Positions 1 through 10,200 of a stretch of 64,000 nucleotides of DNA are shown here, in pieces. The notes below the pieces were generated by a model. The model made no database searches, was not told where the DNA came from, and saw only the letters and a list, made by a program, of their open reading frames with translations. The number at the start of each line of letters is the position of its first letter. Position 1 is the stretch's first letter. The stretch comes from Akebia trifoliata. Lineage: Eukaryota > Streptophyta > Magnoliopsida > Ranunculales > Lardizabalaceae. Both the position numbers and the translations under genes were made by a program. The stretch lies in contig CM030711.1 in assembly GCA_017979445.1 (NCBI GenBank), positions 6,355,221-6,419,220 on the forward strand, read 5' to 3'.

Positions 1-501
1 TAAAAAGTTCAAAATGAGATCTTGTACAAATTATCGATAACAATATTGAATGTCTTTTCTTATATGAATTGTGATCTCAAAGGTGTAGTCCTAGAAAGAA
101 GCAAACATGTTTACTCGAAAATAACATTTTATTGTGAAATCAAATGTACAATTGATTGAGATGGAACAAAATGCATTTTTTTTTTTTATAATTTGTTAAT
201 TACTGAAATTATATAGCATGCGAAATATTAGATTTATACCACAGTTTTAAAACTTGTATGAGACCGAGATGTATCACCCGAGTTAACTCGGTATCGGAGC
301 TGAATGAGACCAACTCACAAGTCACTTTTTGACCGAGATTTAATACCTCACGTTTAATTTTTTAATTTTTTGAACGAGACGTCTCAAACGTATTGGAAAA
401 CTCGTCCGAGACAACTCAGTATCAGGCTTGGAGGAGACGAGCACGAAACCGAGTTTTGAAACCATGATTTAAACACACCATTTAATTATTATATATATAA
501 T
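1..501. other. AT-rich spacer with a foldback repeat at 241-465
   Basis: No coding region is supported here. From about 241 to 465 a repeat starts with a TTTTAAAAC motif and ends with GAGTTTTGAAACCATG, so its ends are inverted copies. Between them lie several short runs resembling CGAGAC and GTCTCG. Similar TTTTAAAAC-ended sequences occur at 23211-23421, about 58401 and 60660-61369. The rest is AT-rich with short homopolymers. Confidence 0.6.
241..465. repeat. Foldback repeat with TTTTAAAAC ends
   Basis: The left end carries CAGTTTTAAAACTT and the right end carries GAGTTTTGAAACCATG, which is its approximate reverse complement. The interior is rich in GAGAC/GTCTC and ACTCGG/CCGAGT words. It has no open frame. 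It looks like a short non-autonomous transposon remnant. I could not identify a target-site duplication, so the superfamily is unknown. Confidence 0.5.
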
Positions 502-867
502 GGGAAATGTTCAGCACCAAACATTTTGGCAAAACATTTTTCAAAACATAGGTTAGAAGTTTTGGAATGGGCTGATTTTTGGTGAGGATGATCTCTACGG
601 TGAGGAGATCATCATCACCAAAAATCAGCCCATTCCAAAACTTCTAACCCCATCAAAAATGATTTACAAAAAATGGATGGTCCACGATTTTTCAACTTGT
701 AAACATGGGGCTAGAAGTTTTGGAATGGGCTGATTTTTGGTGAGGATGATCTCCTCACCGTAGAGATCATCCTCACCAAAAATCAGCTCATTCCAAAACT
801 TCTAACCATGTAAGATAAAAATGATTGGTTAAAATGTTGGCCAAAATGTTTGGTGCTGAACAGGACC
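502..867. mobile_element. MITE-like foldback element with two nested hairpins and a 10-bp target duplication
   Basis: The 366-bp element is flanked by perfect copies of TATATATAAT at 492-501 and 868-877. Its ends are inverted: GGGAAATGTTCAGCACCAAA on the left, and on the right the complement of GGTCCTGTTCAGCACCAAA. Inside, a module of about 45 bp alternates four times as forward, reverse, forward, reverse, giving hairpins at about 552-650 and 710-808. The modules contain GGGCTGATTTTTGGTGAGG and its complement. A 9-11 bp duplication would suit a Mutator-like non-autonomous element. The AT-rich target makes the duplication less decisive than its length suggests. A relative lies at about 33892-34145. 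Confidence 0.8.
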
Positions 868-1317
868 TATATATAATAGCCATCTCAAATGCCAAGTGAA
901 ACACAAAAAACACATTTTAAAGGAAGCATTCATGTTTTATCGTGAGTGTCATCGATCTCAATTCTCAATTGGAATCTACTTTCCTCTTCAAGGTACCTTC
1001 ATGAAAGAAAGAAAATAAGAAGAAAAAGAGAGGACCATTGGATTAAAGAAAAGAAAAAAATTAGTTCCCCAAACACCCCCATTTAATTTTGTGGATTGGG
1101 ATGCAATAAGAAAATGTTGATGTGGCAATATCAGTTCTACCTCATTGACAATATACCATCATTTGGGTCTAACATTTGCAGACCTTAAAATTTGTTCTGT
1201 TTTCTTTTCCAATTATACCCTTTACCCACTCAAATACCTTATCCTCTCAAACTGTCTAACACCACACATCCCCTCCCCAGTCCCCCAAGACTCCCTTCCA
1301 TCATCTTCAAACAAAAC
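868..1317. other. Upstream region of ferredoxin C1
   Basis: This 450-bp stretch before the FdC1 start codon should hold its promoter and leader. It is AT-rich, with a purine tract at about 1003-1062 and a pyrimidine-rich leader just before the start codon. I see no convincing TATA box at a definable distance and no coding region. The overlapping short frame at 1145-1444 has no recognisable domain. Confidence 0.4.
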
Positions 1318-1761
1318 ATGGCAACTCTTCACTTCTGTTCATCTCCACCCTTCACCATTAATCCACAAAAACAACCCATCAAGCTCTCTATATTTAATCC
1401 CAAGCCACTACAATACAGCTCAAGACGCCACTCATCAAGCGTAATTCAATCATACAAAGTCAAAATCGAACATGAAGGCAACACCACCACACTTGAAGTT
1501 GACCCGGACGAGACAATCCTTAGCAAGGCATTGGATACGGGCTTATCGGTCCCTCACGATTGTAAGCTCGGTGTGTGCATGACATGTCCAGCTCGGCTCC
1601 TAAGTGGCTCGGTCGATCAAAGTGAAGGCATGCTTAGTGACGATGTTGTTGAACAAGGTTACGCGCTATTGTGTGTAGCTTACCCTCGTTCGGATTGCCA
1701 TATTCGGACAATCCCCGAGGACGAGCTATTATCACTACAATTGGCAACGGCCAATGACTAA
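1318..1761 (+). CDS. FdC1: Ferredoxin C1, plastid [2Fe-2S] protein with C-terminal extension
   Basis: A single-exon gene for 147 residues. Residues 1-45 are rich in Ser, Thr and Arg and poor in acidic residues, like a plastid transit peptide. The mature domain holds the plant-type [2Fe-2S] ligands C82, C87, C90 and C119 (C-x4-C-x2-C-x28-C). The final residues ELLSLQLATAND form the C-terminal tail that sets FdC1 apart from the photosynthetic ferredoxins. FdC1 accepts electrons in the chloroplast stroma, but from family knowledge it transfers them poorly to ferredoxin-NADP reductase, which points to special or stress-linked acceptors. I chose the ATG at 1318 because the longer frame from 1192 adds 42 hydrophobic, Pro-rich residues unlike any known family member. 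It converges with the uL18 gene downstream. Confidence 0.93.
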   Translation: MATLHFCSSPPFTINPQKQPIKLSIFNPKPLQYSSRRHSSSVIQSYKVKIEHEGNTTTLEVDPDETILSKALDTGLSVPHDCKLGVCMTCPARLLSGSVDQSEGMLSDDVVEQGYALLCVAYPRSDCHIRTIPEDELLSLQLATAND

Positions 1762-2792
1762 GTTTTATGAATTTAGGTATCAATGAGTTCTTGTTTTCAC
1801 GCGTTTTTAAGAAATGTACTCTGATTGGTTCTATAGCTGTTTCTTATAAATTTGAATTTTGAATCACCATTTGACGTTCAATGGATCAGCTCGTTTATTT
1901 TAATTGCATAATCTTATGATCCTAATAAACAATCGATGGTCAGACCTCAGTGGATCAAACCACAAAGGCAATAAAAATAAAAGAGAATATATATAACACA
2001 GCAAGATTTACATGGTTCGCAGAGTGTTTATAGATGAGAATGAGATGAGAGTGGTTCATTAATTCTGAGAAAAAAAATTACAGCCCCGGGATATCTCCTT
2101 ATACCCTCTCATAGACCTCAGAGAACCCTGAAACCATAGTTTTCCCATTCAATTTCACACTCCTGTAACCCTAAAATGAGTTACATTATATTACATTATA
2201 TACCTGAAATCTGAAGGTGTCAGCTTGCAAAGTTAGTTGAAGTCTATGAGTGTTGATACCACGACATGGGTTCAAAACCCACCTTCACCCACTAATTACT
2301 GATCACTAATCTTGCTAACCTAGCCACACAAAAAAACGAAACTTGCCCCATGTTTCGACTTGAAATTCCATGTATAAGTGTGCAACACATCCCTGGTGGT
2401 CGATCACCAACTAGATACATATGTGTTTGTAACAGAAAAGTTTCAATCGAACCCATTAAAACATAACCTCAAGGTTGCGAGACAAAGCATCATTAAAGAC
2501 CTCTAATGATGGGTTCCGAAGGCAAATGAGAGATGGATTCATTACTAGTCATAAGGGAAGCAAAGCTTTCTCATTTAATACAAAAACAGGATGCAAGAAC
2601 ACAACAAAAATGTATAAGAAACAACTTACAATAAAATCAACAGAGTCGCCTAATTAGGCTATTTAAGCAAACCAATCCAGCAAAGTGATCACATTAGGCT
2701 ATTTCTCCCTACCCTTCATAAAAAATGTAGCAAATTGTGAGATGAAGTGGACTGAATCGAACTGTGAACTTGTTAACCATGTTCTTCAATTA
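1762..2792. other. Convergent intergenic region between FdC1 and the uL18 gene
   Basis: Both flanking genes end here, so the stretch should hold two 3' ends. Part of it, about 1950-2110, includes a TTTACATGGTTCGC motif like those seen next to plant retroelement or terminal-repeat remnants, but no element boundary is clear. A possible SINE lies at 2210-2337. No protein gene is supported. The 60-codon frame at 2475-2657 lacks any recognisable domain. Confidence 0.5.
2210..2337 (+). repeat. Possible tRNA-derived SINE remnant
   Basis: The sequence GACATGGGTTCAAAACCC resembles an RNA polymerase III B box. A degenerate A-box-like AAAGTTAGTTGAAG lies about 35 bases before it, and a short A-run ends the unit near 2336. 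No target-site duplication is visible, so it may be an old copy or a chance match. Confidence 0.3.
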
Positions 2793-3830
2793 CTACTTTG
2801 AAGAGATGACACCTTGCTTATATTTTCTTTGCTTGATCTTCACCTTGACATTGATTCCATTGTCAATAACAGATTGAAGCACAATCTGAAGCTTTCCCTC
2901 CAATTTCTCTCCTTTTCTCGGAGTATAAACCACATCATGAATATCATCCGCTAGAGCCCGCTGAGCCAAAACTCCACCGACAGCTTCACAAGCAGTAGAA
3001 TTCTTGGTCGAAACCAAGTCGAATTTCATGTCCTTAGAGATCGAATGTGCCACAACAACTACCTTACTCGTCACCCTATGAACAATGCAAGCTCGAACAG
3101 AGCTCTTCGATATATAAATATCTAAGCAAAATGGTTCATGGTAAGGCCCCGTAATTTGATTAAAAGTTGGAGTTCTAAGCTTCTTATTAACAAAAGAACT
3201 GTTAATTTCTTCAAGGGAATTTGTATTGGGTTTGTTCTTCGCAAGCTTCGGATGGGTTTTGCCTTTAGAAGACGAATTAAGATTATTCTCTTTCTTCTTG
3301 TTTTCTTTTGGGTTCTCCTTAATCTTCTTGTTTGAAGATTTCTTTCGATGGAAATCGAAATTGTACTCTTCGAACTCCCGTGAATCCTTATCAAGCTTAT
3401 AAAAGAGCTTCCCGCGAATTCTCATGTCCTCGATCTCATCAATGTCAGGCTCATTCTCAATGGGTGAAGCGTAATTCCTCGGTTCATCAACCATTTCAGA
3501 GATTGAAGATTGTGTTTCCTCCATTGTTCTTCTATGTGTTCCTCTCCATGCTTCCGATAAGCCCGATGATACCAGCCAAGTATCGGGATCAACAAGCTCA
3601 ATTTTGAAATCTTTTGAGTTAATTCTACTGGGTTCTTCAAACAATGAAGCAACACGCATTCGGCTCAAATAATTCGAAGAATCTGTGGCTTGTAGTTTCG
3701 ATTCTTTCTCGATATCTACATTTGTCGATGCCCCCGAGCACAAATTACATACCCATGAAAGAATTGGAGAATTCAACTTTGACTTTAATGGGATGGCGAT
3801 GCGTCTTCTAAAGAGCAATCCAGCTGCCAT
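2793..3830 (-). CDS. uL18 (L18p/L5e) family ribosomal-type protein, probably organellar
   Basis: A single-exon frame of 345 residues. Residues 229-340 form an L18p/L5e-like domain: a strand-rich start (PFCLDIYISKSSVRACIVHR), then a helix around STACEAVGGVLAQRAL, then the YTPRKGEKLEGKLQIVLQ segment. Proteins of this domain bind 5S rRNA in the large ribosomal subunit. The first 33 residues are Arg- and Lys-rich without acidic residues (LLFRRRIAIPLKSKL), which fits a mitochondrial presequence. Residues about 155-205 are a Lys/Asn-rich, probably disordered linker. The protein is about three times the length of a bacterial L18, so it is a diverged paralogue rather than a core ribosomal protein. 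It resembles what I recall of Arabidopsis At3g22450. Its role is not established. Confidence 0.85.
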   Translation of the reverse strand: MAAGLLFRRRIAIPLKSKLNSPILSWVCNLCSGASTNVDIEKESKLQATDSSNYLSRMRVASLFEEPSRINSKDFKIELVDPDTWLVSSGLSEAWRGTHRRTMEETQSSISEMVDEPRNYASPIENEPDIDEIEDMRIRGKLFYKLDKDSREFEEYNFDFHRKKSSNKKIKENPKENKKKENNLNSSSKGKTHPKLAKNKPNTNSLEEINSSFVNKKLRTPTFNQITGPYHEPFCLDIYISKSSVRACIVHRVTSKVVVVAHSISKDMKFDLVSTKNSTACEAVGGVLAQRALADDIHDVVYTPRKGEKLEGKLQIVLQSVIDNGINVKVKIKQRKYKQGVISSK

Positions 3831-3928
3831 TACAGGATCCTTTTGGGTTGCAAGAAGTAAAAGTTGTGGTGTTTAGTGCAGTTTTACTTCAAAGAGGCAA
3901 ATCGTCGAACAGTTGGTGTTCACAAAAA

Positions 3929-3937
3929 TATATATAT
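3929..3937 (-). promoter_or_regulatory. Candidate TATA box of the uL18-family gene
   Basis: A TATATATA run lies about 100 bp upstream of the start codon at 3830 on the minus strand, which would allow a leader of roughly 70 nt. The assignment rests on position and sequence only, and AT-rich runs are common here. Confidence 0.35.
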
Positions 3938-4328
3938 CTCCATTTGAAAGAGAGTTTATGGAAAACTAACCAACTAAACTAACTGAGATTTTTTATGATC
4001 TGGTGCTCTAAGGTCTATAAATGAAGAAGCTACATCAAGATGTGTTCGAGTGGGCCCAGTGCTGCTTTTCATTATAGGTGGACCATGTCATGGTCCCCTA
4101 TATTTTCATTTCTGTCGTGTTTTGGCAACTTTGAATCATATATAGTTTTATAACAAGAAAACTCGACTCGGATGCCCAATGAGTCGAATCAAGTCGAGTT
4201 GATTTGAGTCGATGGATGACTTATTATTCAACTCGGACAAGTCAAATAAAAGTAGATCATATGTAAAAAAATATTTTTAGCCTTTTACAATAAGTACTTA
4301 TTGTTACTATTTCCTTTTTCACAAGGAC

Positions 4329-4918
4329 TGTCAATGGCTCGGTTTAGGTTTGGTTCTCAACGCTCTTGGAATCATAACCATTATATTTTATTTGATCACG
4401 ATTCTTGTCGATTTCGGATCTAATTCTAAAATAAATGAAATTGGAATTGGAACCATAAAAAAATCACGGATACCCATTCATTCCGATTCTCAAGATTCAA
4501 ATGAGAAAAAAAGTATTTGAAGTCATTATAAAATATTTTTCTTTTTAAAAATTAATATATTATCTAAAAAGTTATTAACTTACTGTACTAAAGATATAAG
4601 TTAATGGTTTTTATTTTTATTTTTTTAATAAAAATGTATTTTCTTTAAAAGAAATAAAATTTTAGAAAAGAGGGATCCTTTTAAGATCCAATCCATAGTT
4701 TACATGTATTAATTTTGAAATAAAAAAAAATACCTTAAATAATATATATAGTATGAAAAGAAATGACAAAATAAATTGGCCTCAAGTAGTACCAGTTAGT
4801 TAGATCATAACAGTTCTGATTCCTATTGGTTTGATTCTATTTTAGATTCAACTCTAATCGGTTCCAACAAAAAGGAAACCATAATTTTGAGTTTCGATCT
4901 AATGGGTACCCATTGACA
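4329..4918. repeat. Non-autonomous transposon-like element with TGTCAATGG ends
   Basis: The element begins TGTCAATGG and ends CCATTGACA, an exact inverted pair. Subterminal words such as GGAACC/GGTTCC and GATTCT/AGAATC are also mirrored, and the middle is AT-rich without coding capacity. It sits inside a wider stretch (about 4140-5045) marked by GACTCG and CGAGTTGA words, so it may be nested in an older repeat. No clear target-site duplication was found. Confidence 0.45.
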
Positions 4919-5431
4919 TTTGACACTCTTATTTTCCACATAATATTAAATATTAGTGACATAACTCAATCAAGTTTTTGACTCGATGCATTTTTTATCT
5001 GATTTTATCGAGTTGATTTTTGGAATTAATTTGCAGTGAGTTAATTCTTTTCTACTTCTTTTTTTTTCTGCCTTTCTTTCCATAACGACTAGGAACAGGC
5101 AAATAAAAAATTTCACTTCGAATTTTGGACTTCAACATCCTATTGCTCATAGTGTTTCACGATCAGTTTTGGAAATGAATGAAGAAGTGGTGGAGCGTGC
5201 GGAACCTCCTCCACATAGCTAGTGACATGACAAGTACCCTTGGAGGTTGCATGTGGTAGCATGGGAGGGACTTCTTGGAAGCCACCTGACATGGAAGCCA
5301 GGCTGTTGGAGAGCTTCTCGGCTATAGAGGAGGGGTGTTGGGTTATAGGAGACCTACCGCAGAAGCAAGACACCCCGATTGCTCATGTAGGTAAGGGACT
5401 AAAGTTTTTTCTAGTGAGCAACTAGTTCCCC

Positions 5432-5571
5432 AAAGTGTAGCTAAAGTGGAATAGGATGACTGGGTTTCCAAAAGGCGAAACCCGACTCACATGCCACTAA
5501 GAAAGTGTAGCTAAAGTGGAATAGGATGACTGGGTTTCCAAAAGGCGAAACCCGACTCACATGCCACTAAG
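5432..5571. repeat. Exact 70-bp tandem duplication
   Basis: Positions 5432-5501 and 5502-5571 are the same 70 bases, each starting AAAGTGTAGCTAAAGTGG and ending CACATGCCACTAAG. I see no difference between the copies, so the duplication is recent or is an assembly artefact. It includes a small mirrored GGGTTTCC...GGCGAAACCC stem. Confidence 0.9.
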
Positions 5572-7279
5572 AAAACCTGTCACCCTTCGTTCTGAATTTG
5601 ATGTAGAAATTGTTCTGCGCGCTCGCTCTCCAGATCAGCGTGGGGCAATTCCATTGTTGAGTTTTAGCCTTTCAGGGTTGAGTCCACCTACGAATCCAGT
5701 CGAGCAAACTCAGCCAGTTTCTAAAAGTGGACTAAATGAGTGTTAATCCTGTACTTTAGATTTGAGTCCTGGAATTGTTAGTTAGGATTTTTTATTGATA
5801 ATTTAAGTTTACTTTGCATAACTCTTTAAATCGTCCAAGACCAAGAAACGAGTCAACTTCAGTGTTTTTAGATGAAACGATACTGAAACTCTTGTACAAG
5901 TTCAATAAATTCTTCCTTTAGGTGGATTCCATAAACCCCAATACACCGTGAAGAGAAACATTTTCTTTTAATCTTACTAAGGGTCACTTTTCTCAAATGG
6001 ATTGACACATTAGCAATCCAACGCCACAGCCATGTAAATTTTCACATAAAACTAAGAGCCAAAAAAGGTTCTTTTGGGCTTGATCCAAGGTTTTGAAAAT
6101 GGTCGGCTACCAAACTTCCACCTGACTCCAAAACTTTAAATTAAAAAAACGGTGAAAAATTGCAACGAAAAAATATTTAAGTTCATAGAATTTTGTCCTC
6201 TACAACCCTGAAACATCAGATCATGTTTTTTTTATGTCATAATGTGAACCGAATAACCCTTAGTAAGGGTGAATGGGAAGTAGGACATGCCTTCATTTAT
6301 AACAAGTGTCACTATTTCAATTCTCGTCCTTTTTTCTGGATCTTCCTCTCCCTCGTGGGACCTTCAACATCCACACTTAAGAAAAAAAACTACTACCAAA
6401 TACAAATACAATTACAAACTAACATTTGCTTACAGATAAAAATAATTATACATCTAGTGTTCACATTCCATTTGATCTTCTACATAAGTTTCTACTTTAT
6501 TTTGAACTGTTCACATCTTAATCTTGCCACCAATTGGAAATATTTATAAAATCAGCCCGCTCTTTAATCGAAACAAAAAACTACAAATAGGGTAGTTTTG
6601 ATCATGAAACACACAACAGCATAAGAACTATAATAAAAAGCTAAGAACACCAGCCCACCCTCCTAGATTTAGGGGTTCAAGCCTTGGAAATCTGAATAAT
6701 TGAAATAAGCACAGATAGAATGATTTTAAATAAAATTAAAAAGGCACCACATAGATGAGAATCCTTGCGTACATTGGTTACCTCGGGAAGAATTGTTTAG
6801 CTTACTCCCCCCTCTTTAGCTAAACAAATTCATCGATCACCACAAAAGCATGAGTATCATACACAAACATGAATGGGTACCACAACTCAAACACGAATCA
6901 TTTTGAAAACCAAACCTCCATAATTCAAACTCCTTCTCAATTCTGCAGTACCCACTCTAAAGGTGACAGCAAACAAATCTTCCCACCAAGTAAAAACTAA
7001 AGCATCAAATCACTACTGGACAAGATTGGAAGTTCGCTAGCATCATCGAGGTATCTATAGGGGCATTGCAAAATCAGAAATTAAAAGATGAACCAGCCAA
7101 ACACATTTCAGGTGAAGCCACAAATTGAAATTAAATTAAATATTCCCCAATTTCAAGCATCATCAAAAGGATAATAAAACTTGGATCAGATAACAAGTTT
7201 GTTGTCTTCACTCCTCACAGAAACATAAATTTCAAATACACTAAAGTACCTGGGGTATATATGGTCAATCCAATTAACT

Positions 7280-10200
7280 TCACAGCTTGAATTCTGTAAT
7301 GCTCTCAATAGCAAGTTTCTTTCTTGTCTCAAAATCAACCTTCTCCAAATCCAAAATGGTGCCTAAGTACCCATAGAAGATCCTCTTCTTCTCCCTGGTC
7401 TTCTCATCTAACTTGACGAAGTTTGGATTGTTCTCTTCTTCCCTTCCTGACAGCGAGGACTGAGCACGGGCCCAACCCATGCGCCCATGATTTTCCTTTT
7501 CGAAGAATTCCGCTAGCCGCATGGCCTCCTTCAGCCCTGATTGGTCACCAGCAAATTTCACCAATGTGATGCCCATATGACCGTCTTTCCCGTACAAGGA
7601 CTTTGACTTGCCACCACCAAAACCGAGATCTGAAAGTCATAAACAGCATGGAGAAGAAGAAAACTGTGTTAAAGTAAAGGTAACAAATGCATCCTGGTGT
7701 ACCATCTCTGATGGGTTCATCATGGTTTCATGATTCTTGATCACAGCATCCCTATCGCCATAGGGAACAATGCCCAACACTCTCAACCACATTGGAGACA
7801 GGTAAAAACAGGGATGTTGCAGTGTGAACCCTCCCGCAGATGGTGCATGAAGCCAAGTTCATGTAGTGGGACCAACAGTTCTGATTTTCAGATCAATTGA
7901 CCCTATAATATGTTGGGGGTTCACCTGCTTATTATCTAATTTGGAGAAACTTAAATTCTAGACAGGAGGGAGATAAGGAAAGAACGAAAAAAAGGAAACC
8001 AGGGGGGGGGGGGGGGGGGGGTGTTAATTCTAAAAAGAAACAAGGGAGGAGGAGAACAATAATTGCATGCCAATTTACACCAGTAAGCATCGATTACACC
8101 AAGGATTTGGAGCACAAACGCCGAGGGTAGTAAGAAAACAGTGCATGAGCATCACATAAATTAGGCAAGGAAAAAAAAAAACAAATTACTACATTTTAAA
8201 GTGGACCAGACATCCGCCTGGATACTGTCTAAAACAACAACAAACCCAAAGTTCACATATTAAAACACTTCCCCTCTTCAACAGAACTTAATTCATGAAA
8301 GTAAAATCTCAAATCATATAAAACATTCAACAAGGTGTCACTGCTCACTGTACAACCTGAGCTTCCCCGTAAAAAAGGGCTAGGTTTGTGATGAGGGGCT
8401 ACAAACACTAAAAAAATGAATGCCACAGAAGTAATGCATCTTACATTTCACCACAAGAGAATCCCTACCGAGTTTTGAAGGCAAAAAGACATAATAGAAT
8501 AATTACTAGGAACACATTCTAATTGAGTATATATTTTCAATCCTGCATCAAGTACCATGGGAACAATTTGCATAACCTGCATGGTGAAAGGAAAACTGAA
8601 CAAGAATTGTGAGTGAATAAGAATGGACAGAGATGAAATTAAACAGTAAATGCCACCAACTACTAAAATACGGCCAAAACTTTGCATACATTACTATATA
8701 TAGCTCTCCTATGGTAGGTTCAAGACAAGTATCACCAGTATTATGAGAATAAAATGTGACTGCTAACAGTTTACACCAACACAGAGGTAGCCCAGCTCCA
8801 AAACCAGCTCGTGCACTAATGAGAGGTTGTGAGTTCAATACCCATGACAAGTAGTTTTCCTCGGCTAATTCTTATCAGCACCCAGCTATAGTAGCATTTC
8901 AAGTAAATGAAACAAGTTAGCTAGAACAAATGCAATGCTAGCTGATCGTGCCAGGTAAGGCACAGCAACTACTGCCCCATACTAGCAGTCTGTCTAACAG
9001 ACCAACGACAACCTATCAAAGTTTTTTTATAAAAAGTCCATCTTAATTAGGTTGATCTCCACCAGTTCCCTTTAAAAGATATTTCTAGTGCAGTGACAAT
9101 AAGAATACAGTAGCATCATAGGATATACTACGTACCTGTGGAACCCAGATTTTTAGGATATGACTCATGGTGTGTAACTGGACAGAAAATTACATCTACC
9201 CTAGTCATCAGTGTCACAAAAGAAATAAAGTGGTGCACAGTATTCGTGTCACAAATGGTGTCACTAACAGAGTAGTACCTACCGAGGAATCATCGATCGA
9301 TCATTAGCCATCTAAGTACTGTCCAATTTCTGCTTCACATTGTCATTCTATCAAGGTTCTACCATCAACTAGAGAAACCAGTTTGGATAAATGGACAATC
9401 ACTTGGTTCAATGGTTCACAATGTTCAAGTCAGGTTTTCAGTTTCCAATTCATGACTCCTGAGAAAACCTGGATCATTAAATGAAGGCTTCAATATTTTG
9501 TATTTCAAGTTTACACAGTATCTACTGTAATTCAATGTTTGTGGACCAAATTATAACAGGATATTAATCTAAAGCTTCTATCAAAGGATAGGGCAGGATA
9601 CTCCCCTTTTTAGTATGGACGGACAGTATTAAGTCATAACGTCTTAATATAACCCAACTCTCAGCACAAGAGAGAGATCAACTGTATTATAAATATTCAC
9701 TCGGGGTTATCCTTCCCTTTCTTCTTTTTTGTTTCTTATTATATTTAAGTGGGTTGGGAAGCTGTTGAGCAGCCTATAAAATCTCCTAAAAAAGACCTTC
9801 ACTTTAACTAACAAGAATGAACCAAAATCAAACCATGTTTGCGGTAACCAAACAATTTATGAAACAATGAACTTGAGTCTCAAGTAACACAAAAAAGTAA
9901 CCCTTAACAGATGGAGAAAGTGCTCAGTGACAAGGAATCAAGGAAATGACAATGACAAGCAGAAAGGCCAAGTGTAGGAAAAGACAATGTATGATGGGGA
10001 ACAGAATCATAAATTTACCCTTGAAGGACTTTACTCTGCAAGGGATAAAAAATCCATCCAGATTTACAGTATGTCTTGAGGGTAAAACCAAACAAACCGA
10101 AATAGAGTTGGACTACATATTCCTATAAAATTGAAAAGTGGGTATGAAGCTGTGAAGGATTGCATACAGTAGCAAGTCCAAGGAAATGTAAGTTAAAATA

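Larger units (their letters stand above)
3831..7279. other. Intergenic region between the uL18 gene and the XS gene
   Basis: The left part should contain the uL18 promoter and the right part the 3' untranslated region of the XS gene. In between lie a transposon-like element (4329-4918) set in a TCGAGT-rich repeat (about 4140-5045), and an exact 70-bp tandem duplication (5432-5571). Short frames at 5140-5746 and 6193-6549 show no domain I recognise and no codon-like character. I do not call genes there. Confidence 0.5.

Noticed and set aside
1145..1444. 99-codon frame overlapping the FdC1 start
   Set aside because: It is out of frame with the ferredoxin, has no domain, and its composition reflects the Pro/Ser-rich transit peptide region.
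1950..2110. LTR or terminal-repeat remnant with TTTACATGGTTCGC
   Set aside because: It is only a motif likeness, with no definable ends.
3122..3655. Frames on both strands inside the uL18 gene
   Set aside because: They are other-frame readings of the 345-codon gene and show no recognisable protein.
5561..5746. 61-codon frame after the 70-bp duplication
   Set aside because: It begins inside the duplicated unit, and I recognise no domain.
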